A DNA stretch of 64,000 bases. Origin: Laccaria trichodermophora (Eukaryota; Basidiomycota; Agaricomycetes; Agaricales; Hydnangiaceae). Both the position numbers and the translations under genes were made by a program. This document shows, piece by piece, positions 1 through 12,741 of the stretch. Every line of letters starts with the position of its first letter. The stretch's first letter is position 1. The DNA lies in the NCBI GenBank assembly GCA_018417955.1, contig JACTVC010000004.1, forward strand, positions 2,170,001 through 2,234,000, given 5' to 3'. The notes below the pieces were generated by a model. The model did not search any database and was not told where the DNA came from. It saw nothing but the letters and a program-made list of their open reading frames with translations.

Positions 1-779
1 GGATATGTCGAGAGGAGCAGCGTCTGAATCGAAGGTTTGGGTTGTTAGGGTTGTTGTGGGTGTGCTGCTGCCTCCGCTGCTGCTGCTGTGGTGATGGCGG
101 AATAAGAGTGCATCGTTGTCAGCATCGTCGTCAGGTGGGAGTTGGATGGGTGGTGGTCGGCCGAAGAGGTTGAATCCGAAGAGGATTATTCTCCTAGGTT
201 TCCCATTCCCATTCGTATTTGCCTTGGACCTTCGTTTTCGTCTCCTCCCTCCCCTTCCAGGGTTCGAATGTAAGGAAAGAGTTTCCACCTGCTCATTATC
301 CGATGAGTCAGCTAAGAGGTCTTGTAGTTCGTCAGGATGCGCGCGGGGGATATGGTTGACAGCGGGGTTGTATGGCTCTGGCTGTTCTGCTGATACTGTC
401 GGTCGATTTGTGTTCTGTAAACTATCAAAGGACGAAATGGGGCGGAGACAGGGCATGCACGAGCCCAGTGCGATCTTGGCCGTGTCGGAACATGAGAAGG
501 GGGTGGTCAACTTTGTTGTTGTTGGCGGAGGATGGGGTTGGGTTGGGTTGGGAAGTTGGAGGGAAATGACTGGGCGACTTCACCATGTCGAAGCCTGATG
601 CAGTCATCGACTCTGAATCCTAAGATGGTGATGACTGTAAGTTAGAATTGATTATTGAATCCAAGAAACAAGGTACTTCATGACCTTGCTTGCTTGACGA
701 GCTGATGTGACTCGTCGATAGTGCATGTTCTTGCAAGTGTTCTTGAGTATTGTTGACAATGGTGGTAAGAAACACAAAG
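1..779 (-). pseudogene. Family R copy A, 5' part of a low-complexity gene remnant
   Basis: This stretch matches the part of copy C at about 32790-33560 and the part of copy B at about 24600-25700, so it is one member of a dispersed family. Read on the minus strand, the family encodes a Ser/Pro/Arg-rich protein. In copy A the frame is broken shortly after the N-terminal MTASGFD, where copy C reads on into an acidic and hydrophobic segment. I do not recognise the protein. The copy runs off the left edge of the window. It is split from its other half (starting at 19735) by the retrotransposon inserted at 780-784. The plus-strand 160-aa open frame here is a shadow of the GC-rich minus-strand sequence. 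Confidence 0.55.
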
Positions 780-784
780 TTGGT

Positions 785-1153
785 TGTGACAGATCTGTGA
801 CTACGGTGATGGAAGGTGACTGTAGTTTGGAGCTGGCACACTGAGAGCAAGAGCGAACACGAAAGACTGTTTAAGACTCTGGTATTCACTGGGGTAACTA
901 CGAGTTACAGTCTGTACTTATATACTGCAGTAGGTAGGGAAAGGGGTAAGACAAGGATGGGGATAATAGGCAAGGATAACAATTGAGATGGGCAGGTGAT
1001 AGGTAAAGGGAGTAGGGAGCTGTAAGTGTCCATAGGGATATCAATCCGTAGTAGTTGAGAATGGGCCGATGGAGGCCGAGCGCGTAAGCGCGAAGACGAG
1101 AGGATTGGAACTGTTATCCGTAGACGCGTGATATTGAGGTCACGTCTGTTACA
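785..1153 (-). repeat. 3' LTR of the Ty3/gypsy element
   Basis: This 369-bp repeat begins TGTGACAGATC and ends GTCTGTTACA on the plus strand. Its partner is 15492-15580 plus 19448-19729. The two differ at six sites, all C/T on the plus strand, five of them inside CpG or TpG pairs. A purine-rich stretch (GGAGGGCATA, minus strand) just inside it is a candidate polypurine tract. Confidence 0.92.
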
Positions 1154-1287
1154 TATGCCCTCCAGGTATTCCACAGGAATGCCTTCTTGAAAATAAAATA
1201 AAAGGTGTTGAGGGTGAACGTTGAGAGGGGTTATCAGATTGAATAAATTTGGTGTGCTGTGGAGATGTGGTTGGGGAAAGAGATGAT

Positions 1288-3339
1288 TTAGGAAGTGGAG
1301 GAGCAGGCACGAGCTGCTGCGAGAAGGAGGCAATCGTTCTTCTTTTGGAGGCGGGCAGCCTTGGCAGTGTCAGTGCGTTGATGCTGCTTCTGGAGAGTCT
1401 CGGCGGCGTGCCATAAGAGGTTCTCGACGACCTTGGCACGTTTGGCTGTAAGGCGCTCAGGTTCGGGTTCAACAACAAGGGGAGTGAAGGCGTTGGAGGA
1501 AGAAGAGGAAGAGGTAGGCTTGTTGGATTCTGGAGCAGGACGCTTCTTGCCTCTGGGTTTGGTTTCAGGTTCACGTGCAGGCTGGTTGGTGCGAGGTTTC
1601 GCGCCAATGTCGTTATCCGTGATATAGAAATCCGTGAGAGTGACCGGATCGCCGTTTAAGTCAAATTCTTTGGTTTTGGCATCGTAGGTGGCGAAGTGGA
1701 TGGGGTTGTCTTCAATGTGAGTGTTGAAGACTTCGGCGAAGTCGCGGTATCCAGCAGGAAAGGCGTCGGGCACTTGGCGACGACGAAGTTCTGCGTCGGT
1801 GGAGCAGAAGCTAGCAATCTGACCAGCGTGGAAGAAATATTTCTCCTCCTTGATGGGGTCGGTCGCAAGGAAGCTCGTACGAGAGAGACACTTGATTTGA
1901 GCGTGAACGATGGAGCGAGGAAGAATCCGAGGGAGCTTCTTCTCAACAGGGATGATGGGAGCAGGGTCAACCTGATCGAGAGCTGTGATCAGAGGGGCGT
2001 CAGGAAGAATGATGTCGGTGTCAAGCATGGTGGCGCAAAGAGACAATGTGTGAGACGAAGTGTGCTTGTCGCAAAATGGAAGGGTGATAAGTGGGGACGA
2101 GTGTCTGAATTTGGTGCGTCGTTTGGAAGGGGATTTATGGTGTTGAGGAATTGGAATTACATCCAGCTGACCACTGAAAATTTGTGGGTCATCAGCAGGT
2201 GGCTTACCATGTCCCTTGGGCAGCTCCGAAATACCGGAGATACCAAGCAAGTCGAGGTACACGGGGAGGGCATTTAAATGAGAGATTTGATGGTAAGGCA
2301 GCCAGGTGACGTCGCCAGCCAACCACAATATCTCGAAAATTGCATTTTCCTTTGATCCGGAGTGGGACAAGATTTTATCCACAGCCCACTCGCCCTCTGA
2401 GCTATCGCCGAGAGAGAACTGCACATCAAGACGACTGGGGAAAAGTCGGTCATCGTTTGGAATGTGAATTCTAAGTAATGACGCATGAAATACATTATGA
2501 ACTCCTCGTTGTTTCAAGTACGAGGGCAAATCCATCTGGAAAGACTGATTTTTAAAGTCCTTCACGATTTTGTAAGGCCCGATATATTTGGGAACCAGTT
2601 TGCGAGCGAGGCCCTTTGGAAACGAGATGTTTTTGGTAGAAATGTAAACCAAATCATTTTCCTTGAAGGGGGAAAGTTGATGCTTCCTATTCGCGTTCCT
2701 AGTTTGCTTCACGCGGGCGGCTAGGATACTATCGTGTGCCGATATCAGGGCTAATTTCCTCTGTATTGCGAACGTACAGACAGTGGGGTATTCATCAGAT
2801 TTGGCTGAAGTCCAAATCATAGATCTCAGCATTCGTCCGGTGTTCAAAAAGAATGGCGCGTAACCTGTACTTTCTGATCTGGCCGAATTTATCGCAAACT
2901 CGATTGCAGGCAACTTGGAGACCCAATCTGTCTGTTTCTCATTAATGCATTGCCTCAGCATTTGAGTTACTGTTCGGTTGGCTCGTTCCGTGGAACCATC
3001 CGTTTCTGGATGATAAGCACTCGACATTTTGAGCTTAGCGCCTATCAGTTTGTGGAGATGACCCCAGAACACGCTTGTAAATACAACATCCCTGTCACTG
3101 ATTATATGTTTGGGTAGACCATGAAGTTTGTAAACTTCTTCAAACATAAGTTCAGCAATCTGACGAGCATTATAATTTATTCTGCTCGGAACTAAGTGAA
3201 CCATGGCTGTCAATAAACAAATGATGACAGTGATGCAATCAAAGAACCCATCACGGTTCTTAGATTCCGGTAAGGGTCCAACAAAGTCTATTCCAATATA
3301 TTCCCATGGGTTGCTTGGCACTGGAAGTGGATTCAGCAA
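1288..3339 (-). pseudogene. Ty3 pol 3' part: integrase core, chromodomain and long C-terminal extension
   Basis: The open frame is 683 codons. The integrase catalytic triad is visible as D18 (GIDFVG), D82 (SDRD) and E118 (STERA). A chromodomain follows at about residues 317-366, starting EWAVDKIL. About 300 residues then follow beyond the chromodomain, with a Ser-rich, Lys/Arg-rich end, ending at a TAA. The frame is offset by one base from the protease-RT frame. Restoring the usual join needs one extra T in the GGTTG run near 3336, so the separation is most simply a one-base deletion. The HHCC zinc site belongs to the preceding frame. Integrase joins the cDNA to chromosomal DNA. Chromodomains in this group are known to bind methylated histone H3 and steer insertion. 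Confidence 0.9.
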
Positions 3340-6300
3340 CCCGTAGGGTTTCTGATTACTTGTTTGCTGCGCTTACACGTTGAGCAAGTTTCACAAAACG
3401 CTTTGGTGTCGGAGACTAAGTCTTTCCACCAAACGTGATCCCGAAGGTAATCCAAAGTTTTACTAGCGCCTAAGTGCGCGAGAAGCGAGTGCGCTTCAGA
3501 GATAACGATTTCACGGGCGCTGCGCCCATCAATCAGAACCTTGGGAATACACAGCACTTTTGACTTTGCTGATTTCAAAAAGATAAGGTCATTTTCAACT
3601 ACAAAATTCCTGTAGTTGCTAGGCTTGTCCAGTATTGCCTTGAACATAGAGTCCTCGGCATATCTTCCTTTGAGCTTTTGCAGAAGGTCAATTCCATTTT
3701 CGCTTTCCGATACAACGTTTACTAACGATGGGAACTCTGATGGGATCGAGGGCTCAGCGCGTATCTCCGTGTCTTCGATATCATCAGATCTAGGTGCCAC
3801 GCTATTTTTAGCTTGCGGCGGCACTCGGATCGTGAGTTTCTCGCTTGTGGGCGTGGTTTTGGGCGCCGTTTTGTCAATGTTTGCAGTTGTGTTCCCATTT
3901 CCGCCCTCCTTTCGTTGTCGAGGGCCTCGCACAACGAAATGATCTTTCATTCTAGCTGCGAATTCCTTCGACGTCTCAGGACGACCTGTTTCCGCACCAG
4001 GCGCTGGCGCTCTTGGGCGTCTCTGCACAGCGACACGTGCTTCAATACCCGCTAACACTGGCAACGTCGTTTCCACGAGGTCAAGATGGTCGTCGTCGAC
4101 AACATCAAAGTATGTATATTCACTTGCAGCTTGCACCGTTCCAGGGCTATCGGCTGAATACATTCTGGATAGTGCGTCTGCTACGACGTTCTCAGATCCA
4201 GCGACGTAGACAACTTCAAAATTGAATTCGCTTATCGTCTCGATCCACTGTGCTTGTCTGCCAGAGAGATTCCGTTGATTCAGTAAGTATTCCAGACCTT
4301 TATGGTCTGTAACCCACTTGAACTTCACTCCTTGCAGGATATCACGATGCCTCAGCATTGTTTCAACCCCAGCAAGCATCTCGATTTCATGGACTGGGTA
4401 ATTCTGCTGTGCAGAATTGAGTTTAGCTGAGTAAAAGGCCGCGATTTTCGCGTCTTTCCAGTTCTTTCCCTGGCTAACAAGTCCGGCAACGCCTGTAGCA
4501 CAACCATCCGTTACCATCCAGATCGGAGGTGTGCTAGGCGCGTATTCAAGGGGGACATGATTATGGTCCCTAGCCGCTTGAACAAGCGCTTTTACGTCCT
4601 CGAAGGCTCGCTGCTCTGTGAATCCCCAACGAAAAGGTACGGTATCCCCTGTCAGTCCATGGAGCACACCCATCGGGATTCTAACGTTTGGGATATCTTC
4701 TGCTAGATATCCCACAGAACCCAGGAATCCGCGAAGAAGATCACGATTCGTCGGTGTCTTCCAGTTTAAAACGGAATCCACTTTGTAGGGGTCCATGCGG
4801 ATGCCGTTGTCACTAACGACGCGTCCGAGGATCTTCATTTCTTGGCATAGGAAGTATAACTTCTTTTTGCTCAGGTAAAGTTTTTCCCTGGTAAGAATAT
4901 CGATCACAATTTTAACATGTTTGATGTGATCTTCAACAGAATCTGAATAAATTATTATATCATCCAGATATACGTCCATGAACTGGCCTATGTAAGGCGA
5001 GAACAATTGGTTCATCAATGCCTGGTAAGTTGCAGGGGCGTTGCAATCCCCCTGTTGGATTACATGGCTAATCATGTTTCCATCAGGAGTAGTTGTTGCA
5101 GTCCGGTGAACGTGCTTGGGCCCGATACGAATTTGTTCGTATGCGTCCTTGCCATCCATCATGGACCGAAAACGATGTCTAGCCGCTCTCCGCAAAATCC
5201 CTTCAGGATCTGGGAGCGGGGAGGTCATTTTGTGAGTGTTATCATTCCGTGCACGTAAATCATACACGGTTCTGAGTAGAGGTGGATCTCCCGGCTTTCT
5301 AGGTTTAACCACTAGAAGCATAGGGATTGTATTCAAGGCGTTCGTTATTTCCCAACGGCCTGTCTTCAAATACGCGTTCTTTTTCTCAACCCATTGGGAT
5401 CTAAGCGCTTCAGGGCATCGTGAAGGACGCCACGGATACAACTTGTTTTCGTCAATCAAAGGTATGGTATGATTGATTATTCTCAATGGCGGGAGCTCGG
5501 TCTCACTCGCATCTTTGCACAGAGGGTCTGCATATTCCAGTAGGAATTTTCGCACCCTATTGATGTCCATATTTTCGAGTGCAACCGCACGCGACGCAAT
5601 GGACGTTACCGAAACTCCATCAAAAGGTAATCCCACATCGCTTCCAACAAGAACTCGAGTGGGATTAAATCCCACCGATACCTGGTGCTGATACAGCCAG
5701 GGCGTGCCCAAGATCAAGTCATAGTTAGATAGGTTTATTATATCAAAGTACCTGACTTCCGTTATTTTTTGATATTCAAATTTAATGCTTGCTCCAGAAT
5801 TTATTTTGGAGCGTGATCCCTGCACTGCTAGCTGCAGGCCAAGAGGTAAGGCTAGCTTATCCTTTTTTACTTTCAACTGATCAGCCACTGTAGAAGACAT
5901 AAAGTCCCCCAGTGAGCCTGAATCAAGAAGGGCTCGCGCTGGGTGCCCATTTATCTTGGCAGTGATTACTACAGGTCGAGGGACCTTTCTGCTAGTGTCC
6001 TTGGTCACGGCAGCATTCCGCTGGACAGCTGGGTATGTGCCGCGGGGGACTTGAAGTCCATTCAACTCAAGGTATGCGTCATAGTCCCCATATTGATCGG
6101 ACTCCGTTCCGTTAGATCGCTGATCCGAGCTCCAGGCAGAACTATCATCATCATCAGGGTCTCGGAACTTTTTCTTGGGGATTAAGTCCGTTTCCTTTTG
6201 ACGCCGCGCGCCCTCAAGTGCATCAACTAACTGGTCTTCATACCAACTAGCTAGGTCGAAGGCTGGGTTCTCAATCATCAGAGAAGACAGGTGAGTTATT

Positions 6301-7016
6301 ACCTCCCACCGACGATCTTCTATCATGAAAGTGTCGTTGCTCTGGGTATCTAGGGATACGGAGAACCGACGATGCAAAGGGACCACAGGAAACAGATCGT
6401 CAAAAGCATATGGCGCCCCTCGTCTCAATACACGGGCGATTTCGCTTTCTAGGAGGTTTCTCATAGTTAGCGGGTTGTGGCTAATGTCCCACTGGTGCGT
6501 GGATATGCCTGTGCGAATGGAGCACTGATTTGCATACCATTCTCCAGGTGCAAAGCGTGGTTGCATCATCAAGTCCACAGATAGGTAACTATTGGTCTGT
6601 AGGACTCGATCATGCACTCGGTACTGATCTTCCCCAATACGCATGACCCCAAAACGTCTGAAGAAACTCAGCCTTGAGCTTGGCATGTCCCCAGGGTATG
6701 GGGCACAAATCTCCAGATTTTGGGCCACCAACTCGCCATGGATTTCGCCTATGGGAGTGTAAGTTCGTTCGTCCCAATCAGACTGGGTTGCGGCGATTTC
6801 TTCGTCCCAATCTGAGTCGGTTATGGATTGTAGGTCGGGCATGTCTGAATAATCAACTTCATCGTCATCAGCTTGTAACTCAGGTGAGTTATTATTGCTG
6901 TCGGCGGTTACAATCGACCCTCTAAATATTTCAGAGGTAGGTTCTGGGCTTTCGTCGAATAGCGTGGATAAATCCACATCGACACTTCCCACATCAAAAC
7001 GAGCCTTTGGGTAGCG
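3333..7016 (-). pseudogene. Ty3 pol 5' part: protease, reverse transcriptase, RNase H, integrase zinc site
   Basis: An open frame of about 1220 codons contains, in order: an aspartic protease active site (ALLDSGS, about residue 355), reverse transcriptase with the catalytic YLDD box (about residue 690), and an RNase H domain with TDGCATG and the usual DALSRMY end. A zinc site then follows with H-H-C-C residues and CETCSTCKR. These are the replication enzymes of a Ty3 element. It is in the same frame as gag, separated from it only by a TGA at 7017-7019. The frame ends just before the integrase core because of a one-base shift. Several long plus-strand frames here are shadows. Confidence 0.93.
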
Positions 7017-9270
7017 TCAAGCTTGATACCACTTGGCCAAGTCAAAGTGAGCATTCATTATAATTGACTTGTCAACTTTCAATGGCTGACTGAAATCTTC
7101 GTCATGAATTACAAATTCATCAGGCTCACCACGCGTTACAAAAAAACGACCTTCAGGATCCGCGTCGGGATCACTAGAAGGGTAGAGTGTTGGGATGCCG
7201 CTACACAGCATGTGCGTCGCGTTGATACTGTAAGCATCTGCCATAGTCCAAAAGCGCTTCATTTTTTCTAATTTATGAAGTCGACGTGATAGCCGGCGTG
7301 CATACCACTCTCCTAGTCGGAAATGAGAGTTTTCCAGATTTGAGGTGCGTATTACACAACCATTTAGATTTAGGTAATCATTAATATGATACCAATCAGG
7401 ATTGCTAGTCCGATAAACACTAAATCGTTGGCGGACACCACCGTTACCCATCGCGTTACTATCGCCGGGGTACGGCTGCATGATGTCCAACACATATTCA
7501 GCCATCAAAGCCAATGCGTCCCCAAGCGAGGTACGTCTTGGCAAATTGGGATCATATACCATCCATGAGGGCTCATTCCCAATCCATTCGATATTTTCAG
7601 AACTTTGCCAAGTTATTGCGCCGAGTTCTAGCGAATCGATGGCTTCAGCTTCATCGGATTCGAGAGACTCAGGCTCAATCTCAATATTATAATTGGTAAG
7701 TCCGGGTGGTTTGCTATTATTGCCACCAGACTTAACTGTATTCCCCTGAGGGCAGTTTCGCGAAAGATGGCCTGGTTTCTTGCAACGGAAGCAAGATCCA
7801 GATGCCAATAATTCAGCTTTCTCCTTGTCGCTCAGTCTGGGAGCCGTACTTTCACGTTGAAAGTTATTTGGTTTGGAATTCTTCCAGTCAGTTCGTCTGA
7901 AAGAAATATTCTGATTAAAGTTCCCTTTAGGCTGTTGGGACTGGGGTCAGCTGGACCCTCTGGAGAAATTATTACTTCTTTGTCCAGACGGCGCTTGGGA
8001 ACTTCCTCTCTGGAAGTTATTAGAAGAACCAGGATTTCGATTTCCTGAGTTCTTCTTGTCTTGAGAATTTCCATTATTCTGGTGAACATGGTGAGTTCCC
8101 GAATTATTATTCTTCTGCTGTTGATCAGGGACTGACTCCGAAATTTCGATGGTTTCTGCTCCGTCGCAGACATCATCCCATTCAGATATCTCGGGATTGT
8201 ATCCATCACGCCAAAGAGCCTTTTGAATCGAGCTGCGGAGACCATTCCAAAGCTTGATTACTTTTTCACGATCGTCAACAACACCGATCATATTGAAAAG
8301 TTCCTCAAGTTCGTGTATGTATTCCGAAACCGTTTTTTCATTTTGGAAACACTTCTTAAGCTTTTTCCTTTGTGCCATCCTATAGTTTATTGGGAAGCAG
8401 TAATTGAACATTTGTTCAAAGAATTGCCGGAGCGTCCAGTCTCGGTAATTCATTGATACTTTCTGAGTATAATAATCGTAAGCCTTTCCTTTCAAATAAT
8501 ATGATAGGACAAAGACTTGTTTATTTCTTCGGACCTTTCCAGCCGTTACATACTCAGTTCCCTCAGTAACAAAGCGGTGATAGGAGCGAGCATCAGCTGC
8601 TCCATCATATTCTTTGGGGGGAATGGGTTTCAGTCCAGATTTACGTGACCTGGACTTAGAACGCCGGTGCCTGCGGCGCGACTTTCGCTTGGAACGTTTC
8701 CTCACACGTGGGCTGTCCTGAGAGCTAACTGAGCTCTCAGAATCACTTGGTGACTCACTCGAGGATAAGTCTGAGCTGGAAGAAGAAGAATCCGAAGATT
8801 CAGGGTCTGGGTCTGTTCGACGAGAGCGAGAACGTTTGTCGATGTTGTCAAGTGCACGCCCGAGGTAGCTGTCAGGTGCAATTTGATTAATGGGTCTGCT
8901 TTCCGTGCTGCAAGCAACCTTTTCCCGGCACGCGGATCAACGATCAATAACCTTGGAGACATGTCGCCCAGTCAGGTCTGACATGGGGGTCTGTGCCTTA
9001 GGGTTCTTAGTAACCTTTAAGGTTTTCTTCTTATTTCTGTGAGTGCGTTTCTTCCGCGCCGATTTTTCATTCTCGGAATCTGATCGCGCAGATGTTTCCT
9101 TGTGATGATCCTTGAAGGACTCAAGAGCGGCGCGCTGGGCGTCGACATCCAGGTCTTCATCACTTAATTGGGCCGCACCCCAATTCCTTGGGTCAACATT
9201 TTTGCCTTTGGAATGGGATGGCCCTTCACCACGTGAGGCCGGAGATTCTGCCCTCTTCCGAGGTAATTCC
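7017..9270 (-). pseudogene. Ty3 gag, C-terminal part with CCHC zinc knuckle
   Basis: One continuous reading frame is interrupted by TGA at 8937-8939 and 7947-7949, and it ends at TGA 7017-7019. In order it shows a charged segment, an Arg/Ser/Lys-rich tract, a retrotransposon gag core (YDGAADARSYHRFVTEG), a Gln/Asn/Ser-rich linker, and a zinc knuckle CFRCKKPGHLSRNC of the C-x2-C-x4-H-x4-C type at about 7750-7793. Gag packages the element RNA. The frame joins exactly to 14721-15334 when the foldback element and one copy of its 9-bp target duplication are removed. Confidence 0.9.
9262..9270. repeat. 9-bp target-site duplication (left) of the foldback element
   Basis: GGTAATTCC stands immediately left of the element and is repeated at 14712-14720 immediately right of it. 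In the gag frame the pair collapses to a single uninterrupted Lys-Glu-Leu-Pro coding junction, which supports a true insertion. Confidence 0.93.
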
Positions 9271-11240
9271 ACTTCAGTCACCCATTTTTGGGTACCTATG
9301 AGGTTATCCAATTCTTTGAATTAGGGAACCTTAGTGGTACCCCATTCCAGAGTGGTATGACCCTCATACCAATTCCATCATACCATGGTATGGATGCCAC
9401 ATACCATTCCACCTCATACCATACCATACCATACCATACCATACCATTCCATACCATTCCATACCATACCATTCCATACCATACCATTCCATACCATACC
9501 ATACCATCATTCCATAGCTGTCACAGGGTGTCTGGGGTCCTTTTTACAAAATATGAAAATTATTTCTCCAGGCTGCAATACTGATCCATTGGGCTCCATT
9601 TTTTGTGGATTGGTTCTTCAGATTTCTTCTGACATTTTAAGCTACCAGTGGAGGCTATAGGATGAACTTGATCCTTTGAAAATTCACTTGAAAATTAGCT
9701 TGATTGGGCTTTATCCCAGGGTTTGGCCATTTTCACTGTGGATAATCTATCACAAGCCACTTAAAAGTGTATATCTTGCCAGGCCATTTATATTCATGAC
9801 AAATAAATCAATGTTGTATCCATCACAATGGCATGGGCTCTGAAGGAAAACAAGAATTTTGCAAGACTTTATTTATTGCAAAGGCATGAACTTTAGCCAA
9901 ATTACTACCCAAGACAAGGATGCCTTCTTCAGATAGAATATGTTCAAAATTTGCCATTTGTGAAAAAGTATGGGGTCATTCCATAGGAATGGGATCATCA
10001 AAAAACTTGGATTTAGAATCTCCTCATATCTGCCACTCAGCAGAGCTGGGATTGTGGGGAATTTGGATTTGAAAATTTGAACACAAGCAGGCCAAGACTT
10101 CTAATTACAAGCTTCAAGGTATCATTATTAAATATAGCTATTCCAATTCAAATAGAAATTCTGTCTTTCATACAATTAATCAGGGATGGTGAAGAGGTCC
10201 ATAACATTGACAGCAATATGAACAAATGCTATGGACATTCACCTATGAGGGAGCAACTTGGGAGATGCTCTTGGAACAGATTGCCAATTCCTTATCCCAC
10301 ATATCTTCAGAATCATACAATAGAGATGGAATCATACCATAGGGGTGGAATCACACCATACCATGGGAATGAAATCATTCTGTTGGGATCATACCATGGA
10401 GATGGAATCATACCAAGAACATGGAATCATTCCATTGGGATCATACCATGGAGATGGAATCATTCCATTGGGATCATACCATGGAGATGGAATCATTCCA
10501 TTGGGATCATACCATGAAGATGGAATCATACCAAGAACATGGAATCATTCCATTGGGATCATACCATGGAGATGGAATCATACCAAGAACATGGAATCAT
10601 TCCATTGGGATCATACCATGAAGATGGAATCATACCAAGAACATGGAATCATTCCATTGGGATCATACCAAGTACATGGAATCATACCATACCATACAGA
10701 GATTTGCTTACAACATCCATATGTTAAAACATGTCTATTCAAAATAACAACCACATGAAATTTACATGTAAGCCAAATATGGTAATATAGCCAAGAATAG
10801 CTAGAAAATAGCCAGAAAATCAGAAAAAAATGGCAGGGTGGTGCTCACTGTTGGTGATGACATTGGGGTTGTTTTCAGGGTCCAGGGCACATTTCCAAAT
10901 ATGGTAATATATCCAAAAATAGCCAGAAAATAGCGAAAAAATTGGAAAAAACATATGAATGGTGTACAGAACATCAGGCACTGCCTTCAGGGTCCATCCC
11001 AAAGGGAAATATCACCTGGTTTGACTAAAAAGTGAAGAAAACCAAGACAAGAATGATTTGACCTATCAGGGTCCATGTAATGGGTTGTTGGGATGATGGT
11101 CACATGACCAATTACCAAAAATGGTCAAAAACGAAAGTTGTAGCCCTACACTGTAGCTTCCCAAATCTGTTTGAATTATGTTCTGAAGTGCTCCCATTGT
11201 GAAGATATGAGGTAAAGGAATTTCAAAAGTGTCGCGTTTT
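9271..11240 (+). repeat. Left arm of the foldback element
   Basis: This is the near-perfect inverse of 12742-14711. It contains a 5-bp type repeat (accat/ttccat) at about 9411-9510 and a minisatellite built on ggaatcataccatggagat at about 10320-10690. The inner end is a module at 11065-11235 that recurs near 45940-46095. Confidence 0.92.
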
Positions 11241-11242
11241 TC

Positions 11243-11885
11243 ATCCTTTTGCCAGTGTTGCTGCATTATTTTTTGACATCATGCACAAGTTGTCTTTTGC
11301 ATTATGAAAGGCCATTCTAAGCCTTTCATATTGATACCTACTGTCCTATCTCAAAACATAATTGTAAGCGTATGTGGATATGGCTGAAGGATTGACATGA
11401 CTTTACATATTCCTATTGCTACATCATCAGTTTCTCACATCATGCCCAAGTTGTCTTTTCAAGCTAGAGGAGGCTATTCATGTTGATATCTACTCAATAC
11501 ATGGTTAACTTACAACATGACCTGACTTAAGGATGAATCAGCCAATCATTGAAAGCCAACTTGGTCATGATGTCAAAAACAGGTGATGTTATGTTAATCC
11601 TTCAGTGATATCCCCACATGAATGTATCAAAGTTGACTATGTTTCAGACAGGCCAGTAGCTATCAATGTGAAAGCAGACAGGATGAAAGGTAACATGGTC
11701 ATGATGTTAAAAACTGGTGATGTCATGTCAATCCTTCAGCCATATCCCCACATGAACTGATAATTAGGTTTTATGATAGGACAGTAGATATCAATATGAA
11801 AGGCTTAGAATGGCCTTTCATAATGCAAAAGACAACTTGTGCATGATGTCAAAAAATAATGCAGCAACACTGGCAAAAGGATGGC
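11243..11885. repeat. Second, inner palindrome within the foldback loop
   Basis: About 100 bp at 11243-11350 recurs inverted at about 11775-11885 (shared stretch includes ACATCATGCACAAGTTGTC). Between them, further imperfect repeats carry the motif TCATGATGTCAAAAAC and CCTTCAG.ATATCCCCACATGAA. No gene is visible. Confidence 0.8.
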
Positions 11886-11934
11886 AATCCTTCAACCTCA
11901 TCCCCATAACATAGATAGGGCCAAGGACACCATA

Positions 11935-12620
11935 CACTACATGTCAGCAACAAACTTTTTTAAATGAAAAAGCAGACACTATAACCTTTTGTAGTCTCAA
12001 AAAGTAGACACTGCAAACTTTTCTAATGAAAAAGCACACACCACAAACTTTTGTAGTCTCAAAGAGCAGACACTACAAACTTTTCTAATGAAAAAGCACA
12101 CACTACAAACTTTTGTAGTCTCAAAAAGCGGACACTACAAACTTTTCTAATGAAAAAGCGCACACTACAAACTTTTGTAGTCTCAAATAGTAGACAATAC
12201 AAACTTCTCTAATGAAAAAGCGCACACTACAATCTTTTGTAATGACAAAAACCAGACAATACAAACTTTTGTAATGAAAAAGCGCACACTACAATCTTTT
12301 GTAATGACAAAAACCAGACAATACAAACTTTTGTAATGAAAAAGTGCACACTACAAACTTTTGTAATGACAAAAAGCAGACAATACAAACTAGTCTAATG
12401 AAAAAGCACACACTACAAACTTTGTAGCCAAGATAACCTTTTGACCCTAACCCTAGCTTTTGTGGTCTAAGTCTGACTTTTATAGTCTATCAGCAAGCTT
12501 TATAGTCTAAGTTTGACTTTTGTAGTCTTTTATAGTGTATCAGTAAACTATGTAGTCTAAGTCTGACCTTTTTGTAGTCTATCAGTAAACTTGGTAGTCT
12601 ATATCTGAGGGCATGCACCT
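11935..12620. repeat. Minisatellite in the foldback loop
   Basis: A variable unit of about 55-60 bp alternates (T)CTACAAACTTTTGTAGTC and TAATGAAAAAGC. Toward 12450-12610 it changes into TAGTCTAAGTCTGACTTTTG units. Related units, inverted, occur at 46256-46570. No coding frame is present. Confidence 0.8.
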
Positions 12621-12741
12621 TCCTTTTTTGGTCGATTTTCCCACGATACAATAATTGTAGCCCTTTCTTTTAGCTTTCTAAATATACTAAAATCATGTTA
12701 TTTGGTTTTGTTTTCATGGAGAAAAACACAAAAAACAAAAA

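Noticed and set aside
116..598. 160-codon plus-strand gene
   Set aside because: It is the complement of the family R minus-strand coding part and is not kept open in copies B and C.
3616..6925. Plus-strand frames of 60-108 codons across pol
   Set aside because: Antisense shadows of the retroelement enzymes.
7017..8939. TGA recoded as an amino acid in gag-pol
   Set aside because: Intact genes in the window (NB-ARC/TPR, F-box) end in TGA, and CpG deamination explains the stops without a new code.
9288..10758. Open frames rich in YHTIP and MESFHWDH repeats (and mirror copies at 13224-14733)
   Set aside because: They are translations of the microsatellite and minisatellite in the foldback arms, open in several frames at once.
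11935..12420. Regularly spaced repeats suggesting a CRISPR-like array
   Set aside because: The spacers are themselves variants of the repeat, and the setting is eukaryotic with spliced genes.
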